DNA from: Acinetobacter populi
Lineage (GTDB): Bacteria; Pseudomonadota; Gammaproteobacteria; Pseudomonadales; Moraxellaceae
DNA length: 64,000 nt
Reading direction: 5' to 3'
Assembly (NCBI RefSeq): GCF_002174125.1
Contig: NZ_NEXX01000004.1
Span: forward strand, 62,001-126,000
Numbering within the stretch: the first letter of the stretch is position 1; each line of letters begins with the position of its first letter. The notes beneath the pieces were generated by a model. It saw nothing but the letters and a program-made list of their open reading frames with translations, made no database searches and had not been told where the DNA came from. Of this stretch, positions 1 through 9,375 are shown in pieces. The position numbers and the translations under genes were made by a program.

Positions 1-1364
1 GTAGCATTGTTGGTGAACAACGTGTCAAAACCGATCATGATAGCTTGATGACATGGGGCAAAGACCATACCAAGCATTTCGACCCAAACCCTTCTGTCGT
101 GGTATTTCCGGCCACTACTGAGGAAGTTGCTGGATTGGTTAAACTGGCCAATCAATACCATATTGCCATTACCCCATCAGGTGGGCGTACCGGTTTATCA
201 GCAGGTGCTGTTGCAGCCAATGGCGAGATGGTGATTAGTCTGGATCGCATGAATAAAATACTGAATTTTTATCCAGCCGATCGCATGGTCCATATTCAGG
301 CGGGCATGATCACCGAACAATTGCAAAATTATGCCGAAGAACAAGGCTTTTATTATCCAGTTGATTTCGCCTCGAGTGGTTCTAGCCAGTTAGGTGGCAA
401 TATCGGTACCAATGCCGGCGGTATTAAAGTAATCAAATATGGCATGACCCGTAATTGGATTCTGGGTTTAACCGTTGTTACTGGTAAAGGTGATATTTTA
501 CACCTCAATAAAGGCATGATTAAAAATGCCACCGGTTATGCCATGCAGCATTTATTTATTGGTGGCGAAGGTACATTGGGTATTGTCACCGAAGCAGAAA
601 TTAAACTGGAACGTCAACCGCATGATTTACAGGTGTTGGTGCTTGGTGTTCCCGATTTTGATGCCATCATGCCGATTCTCCATGCTTTCCAAAGCAAGAT
701 TGATTTGACTGCATTTGAGTTCTTTGGTGAGCTTGCCATGCAAAAAGTGCTGGATAACGGCCATGTACAACGCCCATTTGAAACTGCATGTCCCTTCTAT
801 GTATTGCTTGAATTTGAAGCACCATATGAGCCGATTATGGATAAAGCTATGCAAATTTTTGAACATTGCATGGAACAGGGCTGGGTACTTGATGGCGTGA
901 TGAGCCAGAATCTGGAACAGTTACATAACTTGTGGCGTTTGCGTGAAGATATTTCCGAATCAATCGCACCCTTTATCCCATACAAAAATGATATCTCGGT
1001 ATTGATTACCCATGTTCCTGCCTTTATCAAAGAAATTGATGAAATCGTAACAGCCAATTATCCTGATTTTGAAATCTGCTGGTTCGGACATATTGGTGAT
1101 GGCAACCTGCATTTAAATATTTTAAAACCTGCCGATTTAAACAAGGATGAATTCTTTGCCAAATGTCAGGTCGTCAATAAATATGTATTTGAAACCGTGA
1201 AAAAATACAATGGTTCGATTTCTGCCGAACATGGTGTTGGGATGACCAAAAAACCTTATCTAGGTTATAGCCGCAGTGCAGAAGAAATCGACTATATGAA
1301 AGCCCTGAAAAAAGTCTTTGATCCCAATGATGTGATGAATCCAGGGAAATTGTTTGATCTTTAA
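1..1364 (+). CDS. FAD-linked oxidase, D-2-hydroxyglutarate/glycolate dehydrogenase type (5' partial)
   Basis: The reading frame is open to the left edge (codons begin at base 3), so the true start lies upstream and the TTG/ATG at 45/48 is internal. About 450 residues are visible; the family is usually 460-470, so little is missing. The N-terminal part is an FAD_binding_4 (PCMH) domain with the PSGGRTGLSAGAV stretch and GGNIGTNAGG; the C-terminal part is an FAD-oxidase C domain with GHIGDGNLHLNI and SAEHGVGMTKK, ending in the family-typical DPNDVMNPGKLF. Such enzymes oxidise D-2-hydroxyacids (D-2-hydroxyglutarate, D-lactate, glycolate) and pass electrons to a carrier or the quinone pool. The substrate cannot be fixed from sequence; D-2-hydroxyglutarate is plausible because of its link to serine synthesis, but serA is not in view. 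Confidence 0.88.
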   Translation, partial: SIVGEQRVKTDHDSLMTWGKDHTKHFDPNPSVVVFPATTEEVAGLVKLANQYHIAITPSGGRTGLSAGAVAANGEMVISLDRMNKILNFYPADRMVHIQAGMITEQLQNYAEEQGFYYPVDFASSGSSQLGGNIGTNAGGIKVIKYGMTRNWILGLTVVTGKGDILHLNKGMIKNATGYAMQHLFIGGEGTLGIVTEAEIKLERQPHDLQVLVLGVPDFDAIMPILHAFQSKIDLTAFEFFGELAMQKVLDNGHVQRPFETACPFYVLLEFEAPYEPIMDKAMQIFEHCMEQGWVLDGVMSQNLEQLHNLWRLREDISESIAPFIPYKNDISVLITHVPAFIKEIDEIVTANYPDFEICWFGHIGDGNLHLNILKPADLNKDEFFAKCQVVNKYVFETVKKYNGSISAEHGVGMTKKPYLGYSRSAEEIDYMKALKKVFDPNDVMNPGKLFDL

Positions 1365-1391
1365 TTAAATTTAGACTGATTAGATCGTTGC

Positions 1392-1432
1392 TATCGTGTC
1401 CAGTATATAAAGCTTAAAAACTGGACACGATA
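1392..1432. repeat. 13-bp perfect inverted repeat between two plus-strand genes
   Basis: TATCGTGTCCAGT (1392-1404) and ACTGGACACGATA (1420-1432) are exact reverse complements around a 15-nt loop. No T-tract follows, so it is not a textbook intrinsic terminator. It sits 28 bases after the dehydrogenase stop and just before the next gene, so it could end the first transcript, protect its 3' end, or be an operator. Confidence 0.7.
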
Positions 1433-1489
1433 CAATCCATTAAAATTATGATAATGTCAGTTCTAATTTCCATCTTATTATTTTTAATA

Positions 1490-2455
1490 ATGAATAAAAA
1501 AAATATTTTCATCCTGATTATTCTAGGTTTATTCGTCAGCTTATTAATCATTGCGATTAAGCGTAATGATCTGCCCCATATTTTTGGCACTGCTTTAAAA
1601 ACAGTCGCATCAAAACCTGAAACAACAAAACCCCAAATAGATGAATCTCAAAACACAACATCTCCTGCTCCCAATCAAAATCCGTCCATCACTTCATCAA
1701 CAGCATCGTCAAATGAAATCACCATTCAACCTACGCTAGGAACATGGGTCTGGCGTGACTGGATCTCTGATGACGGTTTATTTTTTCTGGAGTTACGTAC
1801 AGGCGTATGGAACCCCAATGGTACATTATTCTATCTGGAACGACGCGGTGGCGTTTCATTGGAAGGATTCCAAAAAGGAAAAAATATTAAACTGAAATCC
1901 TTTGATGCTGAAAAAGGGCTGGAAGCTCCTGCTGAATATCGTATTGAAGGATTGCTGGACACAGACAAAAATACTTTTACTGCCAATATCACACACTATC
2001 CAGATGAAACTACTCGTCAAACAATATTCTACCCTGCCATTCCCACAACCATGCCACAACCACAATTTATGTTTAAATACTATGGTTTTAAAAATCCAGA
2101 ATGGCATCAAGAATGGATTACCCGCATTGATATTCTGGATAAAAAAACGCAAAAACTGGTACAACGCCTCTCCGGATTTACAGCACAAGCCTATATGGTT
2201 GAATACTTAGATTTAAATTACGATGGCTATTTTGATCTACAAATCAATGTGGGAAAAACTGTAGAAGAACAGAAATATCAATATTATATTTACCAGCCCA
2301 AACAACAGAACTTTAAACGTGAGTTATTTTTTGAACAAAGTACAGGTTCACCCACACGTTATCCGCACAAAAAACAACTGAATTTCGGTAATGGCATACT
2401 ATATGAAAAACAGGGAGATACATGGCAAAAAATTCCCTGCTGTTATGCTGATTAA
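1490..2455 (+). CDS. Membrane-anchored hypothetical protein, possibly XAC2610-related
   Basis: Function not recognised. From the ATG at 1490 the protein has about 321 residues: a single hydrophobic anchor (residues 4-23), a Pro/Thr/Ser/Gln-rich low-complexity linker (about 35-85), then a globular region. Near the C-terminus the stretch YLDLNYDGYFDLQIN resembles the Asp-rich D-x-N-x-D-G motif seen in XAC2610-type proteins, which suggests a Ca-binding-like loop, but this is a weak resemblance. An upstream in-frame ATG at 1448 would add a second hydrophobic stretch; neither start has a clear ribosome binding site, and 1490 gives the more usual signal anchor. The gene points towards the next, minus-strand gene with only 21 bases between stops. 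Confidence 0.6.
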   Translation: MNKKNIFILIILGLFVSLLIIAIKRNDLPHIFGTALKTVASKPETTKPQIDESQNTTSPAPNQNPSITSSTASSNEITIQPTLGTWVWRDWISDDGLFFLELRTGVWNPNGTLFYLERRGGVSLEGFQKGKNIKLKSFDAEKGLEAPAEYRIEGLLDTDKNTFTANITHYPDETTRQTIFYPAIPTTMPQPQFMFKYYGFKNPEWHQEWITRIDILDKKTQKLVQRLSGFTAQAYMVEYLDLNYDGYFDLQINVGKTVEEQKYQYYIYQPKQQNFKRELFFEQSTGSPTRYPHKKQLNFGNGILYEKQGDTWQKIPCCYAD

Positions 2456-2476
2456 ATCAGGTTCCATGTGATTGTA

Positions 2477-3265
2477 TTACTTCTGATAAGCTTTCCATCC
2501 AGTCAAAATATGGTAAAGCAGTGGTAATAACATCATTGCAAAAAAACCGCACAGTCCAATCACCCAGAATGGCAATTCATTTGGATTACCCAAATAGAAA
2601 TATGCAAAGATGCTATAGCATAGCATTGAAAACATTGCCATTGTGCCAAGTGGTATAACAATTTTCATGAGAATAAAAAGGGCTGCTGTGCGATAAGGTT
2701 GCATATCCTTCCCTAATGAATAGGCAAAAATACACAACAAGACAAAGCCCAAAAGAAATACCATAAACAATGCACACAACAGTAATAACACACTACGCAT
2801 ACTTTTTTCCTGCGCATGATCATCACCTACTGCATAAACAATCTGAATGTGTTCTCCGATCACAGGTACCCTGCCCGAACGAATAGAATTATCCAATGTA
2901 ATCTGCTGATGGTTTTGATCTACAAAAGTAACCTGTGGCGTGTGCATCAATACCTGCGTGGTATAACTATGCCCATTTGAATCGGTACGTGTTTCATCCA
3001 CCCATTCCGAATGATAGCCAGTAATGACTGCATCAAAACTCGGTTTTGACCATAAATGATATAAACTCTGCGGAACAACATAAGCAAAAGTAAAAAATAA
3101 TGAACTGATTGAAAATACTATTAAAAAGAAATAACCAGAACCCAAGCAGCCAGCTTTTTCGCCATTGCTTGATCGCTTTATCCATTTCTGACTGAGCCAG
3201 ATTGACCAGATCACCAACAACATGAACAAAACAATGAAAGATTTTCCGAATTCTGTAAGCTGCAT
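2477..3265 (-). CDS. Multi-pass membrane protein with DUF3592-like extracytoplasmic region
   Basis: 262 residues. Hydrophobic segments lie near residues 8-25, 42-68, 155-183, 193-218 and 230-255, with a hydrophilic stretch at about 80-150 between them. That stretch (a two-strand region with a Thr-x-Thr-x-Val-x-Met-x-Thr-Pro-x-Val pattern, then an SGRVPVIGEHIQIVY motif) resembles DUF3592, a family of unknown function. The gene precedes the FUSC-type gene on the same strand only in reading order: it lies 90 bases downstream of that gene's stop, so the two could share a transcript. No function can be assigned. Confidence 0.6.
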   Translation of the reverse strand: MQLTEFGKSFIVLFMLLVIWSIWLSQKWIKRSSNGEKAGCLGSGYFFLIVFSISSLFFTFAYVVPQSLYHLWSKPSFDAVITGYHSEWVDETRTDSNGHSYTTQVLMHTPQVTFVDQNHQQITLDNSIRSGRVPVIGEHIQIVYAVGDDHAQEKSMRSVLLLLCALFMVFLLGFVLLCIFAYSLGKDMQPYRTAALFILMKIVIPLGTMAMFSMLCYSIFAYFYLGNPNELPFWVIGLCGFFAMMLLPLLYHILTGWKAYQK

Positions 3266-3355
3266 AGACGCCCTGTTTATTTCATTATTATATGTTTATA
3301 GTAATCACTTATAGACACCAGATAAAGTCAGCATTTATCGATCAATTTACAATTA

Positions 3356-5506
3356 TTATTTAATCTCCAATGCCAGTAATGTACGACGTAGATTTAATAA
3401 TTCAGGTAAAGTTTCCAGTAATAAACTGATTTGTTTTAGTACCAAAAGCATATGTTCAGATAAATTGTCCTGTGTACTTAAATCCTTAATTTTCTGTAAT
3501 TTTTCACCAATCTCATGCTCCGGTAAAGGCTGTTGTTCGAGTAATACTGCGATTAAGGTATTTTTACACCAGATCATCAAATCCAAAACCTGTTGATCCT
3601 CGATCCGCTCACGATCACTCCCCAAAGCCGATACATAGCTTAACTGGCTATGACTATAAACCAGATAACGAAATGCAGAATGAATCAATTGCTGATCGGG
3701 ATTCGGCTCGGTACTTAAACTAGAAATCATCGAAGACAGTTCGGTTTGTGCATCATGTGCATAACGTCTGGCTTTACGATAATCAATACTATTGGTTTTG
3801 CCATGCTGATATTGCTCCACCACTGCATCAAAATAATCCAGTGTGGCTTTGCTGCTTTTTTTAATGGTGTTGGAAATATTTCGAAAATTCCAATCCGGCC
3901 AGATAAAATTCACCGCAAACCATGCAATTAAACAGCCAAGAATGGTATCAATAATACGAGGCAAGATCACCGCATAGCCTGCCCCTTTAAGGTTAAAGAT
4001 CAAGAGCACCATGAGGGTCGCCATCAAAGTGGCAATGGCATATTTTTTTGCACTGAGGTAGAAAAAACATACCCCAAAAATAATGGTAAGGAATAATTGC
4101 CCTTCTACACTCGGCACAAAATACAGAATTGGAACACCTAAAATCACCCCCAATAACGTACCCAGCGTACGCATTTTCAGTCGACTTTTGGTGGCAAAGT
4201 ATCGCATCTGACAAACAAATAAACTGGTCAATAAAATCCAGTAGCCATTTTTGGCAAACGGCAATAAGGAAATCAATGACCCTACCGCAAAGACAAAGGC
4301 AATACGTACCGCATGCCGGAATAATGCCGATTCCGGACTTAAGTGTTGTTTTAATTTCAGCCATAAATCGTGGCGATCATGAATATCATCATCGAGCAAA
4401 TTTAAGTTATCAATATGTTGTTGATAACGCTGCTGCTGACTATGCGATAAATCCTGAAAATTATATAAATCAGCATGCACACTTTTTAAATTTTTTAAAA
4501 TCAGCTGTAAATTTTTTACTTCAATATTATGTGGATTCTGCCGAATCCAGTCAGCCATGGAACTTTCCAGATTGTGTAAGGCATCAGTTTGATCGATACT
4601 GGGCTGATAGCGTTGATTATGCACAATACTTTGCGCCAGTTCCTGACATGCCAATCCCAGTAAACGCACATTTTTTTGAATACGGAAAATTAAATCAGTT
4701 CGACTAAAATTGTGCTGAATCTGCTCATAATGCAGATAATTGGCACTCGCCTGTTCGTGAATATCCTGTGCCAGAAAATATAAATTCAGCCAGTAAATGG
4801 TATGCTTATTGGCACGAGAGGCTTTTAAACGTGTCAATAAAGAGGCCTTGGTGCGATTAAAACTTTGTACCACATCAGCATTTTTAATGGATAAATCAAA
4901 CAACAAAGCCTCAACATTGTTCTTATTGTCTGGATCAAATAGCTTGGCTTTGGCAAATAATAATTCGGCAATATGTGCAAAACTTTGTGAAAGATTATCC
5001 TGCACCGCCTGTGTCGGCTTGATCAAATAGAAAATAACCGACGTAAATCCATACCAGATCACGCCTGCAACAAAACATAGCGGCTGAAAATACCAGACAT
5101 GATATTCACCCAAACCAAACATGGTATAAATCGATAACAGAATGGTACCAAAAGAAATGGTTGCATAGCGTTGCCCTAAAGCACCCATTAGAATTAGGGC
5201 TGCACTGGACAAAGAGAGATAAACAATAAATAGAAATTTATAGGGATAAAGAAAATGTAAAATGGTGCTGACAGTAAAAAATAAAACACAGACAACACCC
5301 AAATTACGTAAGCGTAGACTCAAGCGATCATCAAAATCTGTTAATGCTGTAGCAATTGCACCGAGTGTGACCGGAACAATCCATTCCACATAGCCGGAAA
5401 AATACAGCCCAAGTGTGGTCCCTGTCAGAACAATCAAAATCTGTAGACAGTAAATCAAAGTAGAGTTTGATTTAAATTGCTGAAATAACTGAATTAAACT
5501 ATTCAC
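3356..5506 (-). CDS. FUSC family inner-membrane protein, YccS/YhfK type
   Basis: 716 residues, matching the usual YccS length of about 700-720. Two blocks of transmembrane helices (about residues 15-180 and 395-530) are each followed by a long helical cytoplasmic segment rich in Leu, Gln and His, the layout of FUSC-type proteins (fusaric acid resistance/aromatic acid exporter relatives). The second block contains the FUSC_2-like stretch KMRTLGTLLGVILGVPI. Members are proposed efflux components, but the substrate of YccS-like proteins is not established. The gene stands alone with the TetR gene 144 bases upstream on the same strand, so control by that repressor is possible but not shown. Confidence 0.8.
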   Translation of the reverse strand: MNSLIQLFQQFKSNSTLIYCLQILIVLTGTTLGLYFSGYVEWIVPVTLGAIATALTDFDDRLSLRLRNLGVVCVLFFTVSTILHFLYPYKFLFIVYLSLSSAALILMGALGQRYATISFGTILLSIYTMFGLGEYHVWYFQPLCFVAGVIWYGFTSVIFYLIKPTQAVQDNLSQSFAHIAELLFAKAKLFDPDNKNNVEALLFDLSIKNADVVQSFNRTKASLLTRLKASRANKHTIYWLNLYFLAQDIHEQASANYLHYEQIQHNFSRTDLIFRIQKNVRLLGLACQELAQSIVHNQRYQPSIDQTDALHNLESSMADWIRQNPHNIEVKNLQLILKNLKSVHADLYNFQDLSHSQQQRYQQHIDNLNLLDDDIHDRHDLWLKLKQHLSPESALFRHAVRIAFVFAVGSLISLLPFAKNGYWILLTSLFVCQMRYFATKSRLKMRTLGTLLGVILGVPILYFVPSVEGQLFLTIIFGVCFFYLSAKKYAIATLMATLMVLLIFNLKGAGYAVILPRIIDTILGCLIAWFAVNFIWPDWNFRNISNTIKKSSKATLDYFDAVVEQYQHGKTNSIDYRKARRYAHDAQTELSSMISSLSTEPNPDQQLIHSAFRYLVYSHSQLSYVSALGSDRERIEDQQVLDLMIWCKNTLIAVLLEQQPLPEHEIGEKLQKIKDLSTQDNLSEHMLLVLKQISLLLETLPELLNLRRTLLALEIK

Positions 5507-5650
5507 GATAGAATACGATGCAAAGTCAATTGCTGTGATGATCTCAGCCTGAACTGTTTTATTCGGTCTGTCAATTTATGCTTTGTCATGACCGAAAATG
5601 ATGTCATTCCAATTGTGTATAACATAGAAGTTATCCACACCCTGTCCGCT

Positions 5651-6286
5651 TCAGGACATTTCTTCATCCAAAAAGCTGTCGGTATTAATTTGATTTTGTG
5701 GAAAAGCCAGTGCCTGATTAATATATAAATTAATCAGTTTTTTACGTGAACCAATCGAGCGTTGATAAAAACTGGAATTAAGTAACAGGCTTGCACCAAA
5801 AGTTAATGACCAGACATATGATGAATAATCACGAATCGAAATATCATAATTCATCACTTTAAGATATTGCTCAATCATGTCACGAATACACAGAATCCGT
5901 TCCTGACGGACACGATACAACTCGTCAAAAGCCAGACTCGACTGCGATACCGTCATGGTCAAATGTTCTTCAATCTGATGTAAAATAATAGTTTTTTTCG
6001 GATCAAGTAAATGATAGAGCATATAACGCGGAATATATTCCTTAATATCATGATTATATGCTTTGGATATTTCTAATACTTTATTTTCGTTTTCAATAAT
6101 CAAATGCATCAATAATTCATTTTTACTGGAAAAATGTTTATAGAGCGTGCCTTTGGCAAGGTCCAACTCTTTGGCGATTTCATCCAGTGTAAAATTCTGA
6201 TTTTCCAATAACAAACTTTCCGCAACACTGACAATCTGTTGCTCTCTTTCCTTATAAATTTCTTGCCGTTGTAGTTTCATACACAA
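5651..6286 (-). CDS. TetR/AcrR family transcriptional regulator
   Basis: 211 residues (or 209 if the second ATG at 6280 is used). The N-terminal 60 residues form a TetR helix-turn-helix: FTLDEIAKELDLAKGTLYKH followed by FSSKNELLMHLI, which closely fits the family signature. The C-terminal part is a helical ligand-binding/dimerisation domain of unknown specificity. The gene lies between a FUSC-type exporter gene (downstream) and a TSUP permease gene (upstream), all on the minus strand, so either could be its target. A 6-bp inverted repeat 20 bases before the start is a candidate self-operator. Confidence 0.9.
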   Translation of the reverse strand: MCMKLQRQEIYKEREQQIVSVAESLLLENQNFTLDEIAKELDLAKGTLYKHFSSKNELLMHLIIENENKVLEISKAYNHDIKEYIPRYMLYHLLDPKKTIILHQIEEHLTMTVSQSSLAFDELYRVRQERILCIRDMIEQYLKVMNYDISIRDYSSYVWSLTFGASLLLNSSFYQRSIGSRKKLINLYINQALAFPQNQINTDSFLDEEMS

Positions 6287-6305
6287 TCCGAATACCCAAA
6301 GACCT

Positions 6306-6324
6306 AATGCTGAAATATAGCATT
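6306..6324. promoter_or_regulatory. Candidate TetR-type operator palindrome
   Basis: AATGCT (6306-6311) and AGCATT (6319-6324) are exact reverse complements separated by 7 bases, centred about 30 bases upstream of the TetR-family gene start. TetR regulators commonly repress their own promoters through such palindromes. Arms are short, so chance is possible. Confidence 0.3.
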
Positions 6325-6412
6325 TTTTAAGATGATATGCTTATCGCAAGTATTGATACCATAAAATATATGCATTCAATTTATACAAATACAAATCATC
6401 AGCATCATGCGG

Positions 6413-7192
6413 TCAATAAAAATCGGAAAATGTTTGCCAGACCAGTCGCCCAATCAACACCACCAGTAAAGCCAAAAATAGCTTACGAATAAAATGTGTC
6501 CCATATTTAAATGCCATCTTGACCCCGATCACCGAACCCGCCATATTGGCAACCGCCATGATCAAGCCCATTTGCAGTAAAATATGACCTGTAGGAATAA
6601 AGAAAGACAATGCTGCCAGATTAGTCGTGAGATTTGCCATTTTAGACAATGCCGAAGCATGTAAAAAATCAAAACTTAAATAACGAATAAAAAAGAAGAT
6701 AAAGAAACTGCCTGTGCCGGGTCCAAAAACCCCATCATAAAATCCGATACTGGCGGCACCGAGCATAGCAAGAATACAGCTTTTTTTAGACCATACAAAT
6801 TGTTGATGCAAAATGCCAAATTGCTTTTGCTTAAAGGTATAGATTGCAATCGCAATCAGCATGATCAAAACAAAAGGACGTAATACTTGTTGTGGCAATA
6901 GACTGACACAATTTGCGCCAAGCAGGGAAAATGCACCGGCAAATATTGCAACGACACCTACCAGCTTGAAATTAAACGGTACCCGACGTGCATAATTAAA
7001 TGCGGATGTTGCTGTACCAAAAATTGCCGCCAGTTTATTGGTCCCAAAGATAGTTGCCGCAGATGTATTGGGATAGAAGTTCATCAACGCGGGAATTTGA
7101 ATCAATCCGCCGCCGCCGACCGCAGCATCAATCAGCCCTGCGGCAAAAGCAAAAAATACCAAAGATATAACCGTTACAAAATCCACAACCAC
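6413..7192 (-). CDS. TSUP (TauE/SafE) family permease
   Basis: 259 residues, highly hydrophobic, with about 7-8 predicted transmembrane helices. The N-terminal stretch AAGLIDAAVGGGGLIQIPAL and the repeated half GFYDGVFGPGTGSFFIF are the two duplicated TauE/SafE signatures (glycine-rich loop after the first helix of each repeat). Members move sulfite, sulfoacetate or other organosulfur anions, and many, such as YfcA, have no known substrate. It follows truB with 27 bases between, so the two are probably co-transcribed. Confidence 0.88.
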   Translation of the reverse strand: MVVDFVTVISLVFFAFAAGLIDAAVGGGGLIQIPALMNFYPNTSAATIFGTNKLAAIFGTATSAFNYARRVPFNFKLVGVVAIFAGAFSLLGANCVSLLPQQVLRPFVLIMLIAIAIYTFKQKQFGILHQQFVWSKKSCILAMLGAASIGFYDGVFGPGTGSFFIFFFIRYLSFDFLHASALSKMANLTTNLAALSFFIPTGHILLQMGLIMAVANMAGSVIGVKMAFKYGTHFIRKLFLALLVVLIGRLVWQTFSDFY

Positions 7193-7219
7193 CTCAATTC
7201 TGAACTCATATGCCTGACC

Positions 7220-8116
7220 TTAGGCCAGATTTAAAACCCGTTGTGGAATTAATCGTCCATACTGATTCACTTTTGCCAACCCGAGACACAGTCCAGAAAA
7301 GAATACCAGTACAGCTTCGGTTTCGGGAAAATCAACATTACTTTCCTGACCATTACGGAAATATTTAACCCGTTCTTCGGCAAGTTCCAGCCGCGGTAAA
7401 TCTTGTACCGGAGCAAAAGCCGGCAACAATAATGCATCACGCTCAGATTCTTGCAAACTTTCCAGATATTCAATCGTCATTTGCGGATTTAACTCAAAAT
7501 GCCCTGTCTGCACCCGATGCAGATAGGTTAAATGCCCATATGTTCCAAGTGCTTTGGCAATATCCTCACCCAGCACCCGAATATATGTTCCTTTTGAGCA
7601 GGTCACATCCAGCGTTAAACTATTTTCATTAAAACCCAGTAATTCAATTTTATATATGGTGATGGGACGTGCCGGACGGTCAATTTCAATGCCTTGACGT
7701 GCCAGTTCATACAATGGTCGGCCATCTTTTTTCAGTGCCGAATACATCGGTGGTATCTGTAAAATATCACCAGTAAACTGGCTCAATACCTGCTGAATCA
7801 TGTCTTCATTCAACGTCGGAATATCCGCCTGTTCAAACACTTCACCTTCAATATCACCAGTTGTTGTACTATGCCCAAGTGTAATTGTGGTCTGATAACG
7901 TTTACTTGCATCAAGCAGATAATGCGAAAATTTGGTGGCTTCCCCCAAACAAATCGGTAACAGCCCAGTTGCCAATGGATCGAGTGCCCCCGTATGTCCG
8001 GCTTTATGTGCACGGTACAGCCAGCGAACTTTTTGCAAAGCAGCATTGGAACTGATGCCTAAAGGTTTATTTAACAGAAAAACGCCATGGACATGGCGAC
8101 GAGTGTTTTTTGACAT
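7220..8116 (-). CDS. truB: tRNA pseudouridine(55) synthase
   Basis: 298 residues. TruB isomerises U55 in the T-loop of tRNAs. The catalytic Asp is D46 in [12 protein letters not shown]; the N-terminal [14 protein letters not shown] and the [17 protein letters not shown] segment also match the family. A C-terminal PUA-like region follows the catalytic domain (residues about 240-298). In many gammaproteobacteria truB lies between rbfA and rpsO; here it is instead followed by a TSUP permease gene and faces away from the lipase chaperone gene. Confidence 0.97.
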   Translation of the reverse strand: MSKNTRRHVHGVFLLNKPLGISSNAALQKVRWLYRAHKAGHTGALDPLATGLLPICLGEATKFSHYLLDASKRYQTTITLGHSTTTGDIEGEVFEQADIPTLNEDMIQQVLSQFTGDILQIPPMYSALKKDGRPLYELARQGIEIDRPARPITIYKIELLGFNENSLTLDVTCSKGTYIRVLGEDIAKALGTYGHLTYLHRVQTGHFELNPQMTIEYLESLQESERDALLLPAFAPVQDLPRLELAEERVKYFRNGQESNVDFPETEAVLVFFSGLCLGLAKVNQYGRLIPQRVLNLA

Positions 8117-8256
8117 GGTAAATTGATATCAATCTTTGAATGGCTATGGTAACAAATCTATGCCGATGTTTTGCGAATTTTACTTTCACCATGCTACTTT
8201 TTATGGCAAATTATTAAAAAATTTATACAGAATTGACTCAAACAAGGATCGTTTGT

Positions 8257-9297
8257 ATGTCGAACAAAAAGCGTAGCCGCACCTTCCTATACGTTGTCAT
8301 TTTTATTCTTGCTCTCCTGATCACAGTTATTTTCTGGCTTAGACCCGGTAATAGCCAGCAATCCCTGTTTACCCATACCCCTCAATCAATGCAGCAACCG
8401 CATGGAACAGCTCAAGCTATTCAAGCTGCTCAGCATCAGACCGCCAACATGCTAAGTCCAAGCCAGCAAGATACCGAAATTAATTGCCAGCTCCAGCTCG
8501 ATGCCAACAATCGACTGATTGTTAATGCACAAACCCGGGATTGTTTCGAGTATTTTATTTCACAGTATGGCGAAGCTCCACTGGATCAGATCAAAGCACA
8601 TTTTATTGCTTATGCACAGCAAAGCTATCAACAGCCTGCATTAGCACAAATTATCGATTTATGGACACGTTATATCGAGTATCGCAAACAACTTGGTGAA
8701 TTAAAACCACCCGCTGGCGATCCGCAAAGTGCGAAATATTTGAGAGAAATATTTGCTGCTACAGAAAATTTACGCAAAAAATTCTTCTCTACGTCTGAAA
8801 TAGCCGGTCTTTTTAGTACGCAAAATGTTTATGATCAATACACACTGGATCGAATGGCAATTCTAGAGCAAACCACATTATCTGAAGCAGAAAAAGCCAA
8901 ACAATTAAATGCACTCTTTCAAGAACTCCCACAAGACTGGCAGGAAAATATTCAACAGCTTTCAGTTTTGGAGGATTTAAGACAACTCACAGCAGAACTT
9001 AAAGCTCGAGGCGGTACAGCCAATGAACTTCGTCAGATGCGTTTAAATCTGGTTGGTCCTGACGCAACAAGCCGACTGGAACATCTGGATGTAGAACGTC
9101 AAGACTGGAAAACTCGGGTCAATCAATATCTTACAGATAGAGATTCCATTCTCAACAGTGGCTTAAGTGACTCAGGCAAGCAACAAGCGATCACACAGCT
9201 ACAAACGCAGCAATTCACAACCGAACAGGAACAACTACGTTTACAGACATTCGAATCAATACACGATAAGGGAGGAGCATTACCATTTGCTGAATAG
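8257..9297 (+). CDS. lifO: Lipase-specific foldase (lipase chaperone)
   Basis: 346 residues from the ATG at 8257, chosen because AAGGA lies 9 bases before it; a TTG at 8233 in the same frame has no such site. Residues 9-27 form a single inner-membrane anchor, followed by a Gln/Ala/Ser/Thr-rich linker and a helical periplasmic domain. The foldase signature Rx1x2F(D/E)Y is present as RDCFEYF. LifO proteins fold the partner lipase in the periplasm before type II secretion. Its stop is 78 bases before the lipase gene. The chaperone-then-lipase order is the one known for Acinetobacter lipBA, reversed from Pseudomonas. Confidence 0.93.
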   Translation: MSNKKRSRTFLYVVIFILALLITVIFWLRPGNSQQSLFTHTPQSMQQPHGTAQAIQAAQHQTANMLSPSQQDTEINCQLQLDANNRLIVNAQTRDCFEYFISQYGEAPLDQIKAHFIAYAQQSYQQPALAQIIDLWTRYIEYRKQLGELKPPAGDPQSAKYLREIFAATENLRKKFFSTSEIAGLFSTQNVYDQYTLDRMAILEQTTLSEAEKAKQLNALFQELPQDWQENIQQLSVLEDLRQLTAELKARGGTANELRQMRLNLVGPDATSRLEHLDVERQDWKTRVNQYLTDRDSILNSGLSDSGKQQAITQLQTQQFTTEQEQLRLQTFESIHDKGGALPFAE

Positions 9298-9375
9298 CTT
9301 CGGCTGTTTTGGCTAAAAAACATGTCAACACAAGGATTTGTATTGATCATATTGATAAAATAAAAGAGGTTGGAT

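Noticed and set aside
45..50. TTG/ATG as the start of the first gene
   Set aside because: The frame continues upstream to the window edge with family-like residues (VGEQRVKTD), so the gene is cut by the window.
4129..4707. 192-codon plus-strand frame within the FUSC gene
   Set aside because: It lies opposite a conserved 716-residue membrane protein and has no domain pattern.
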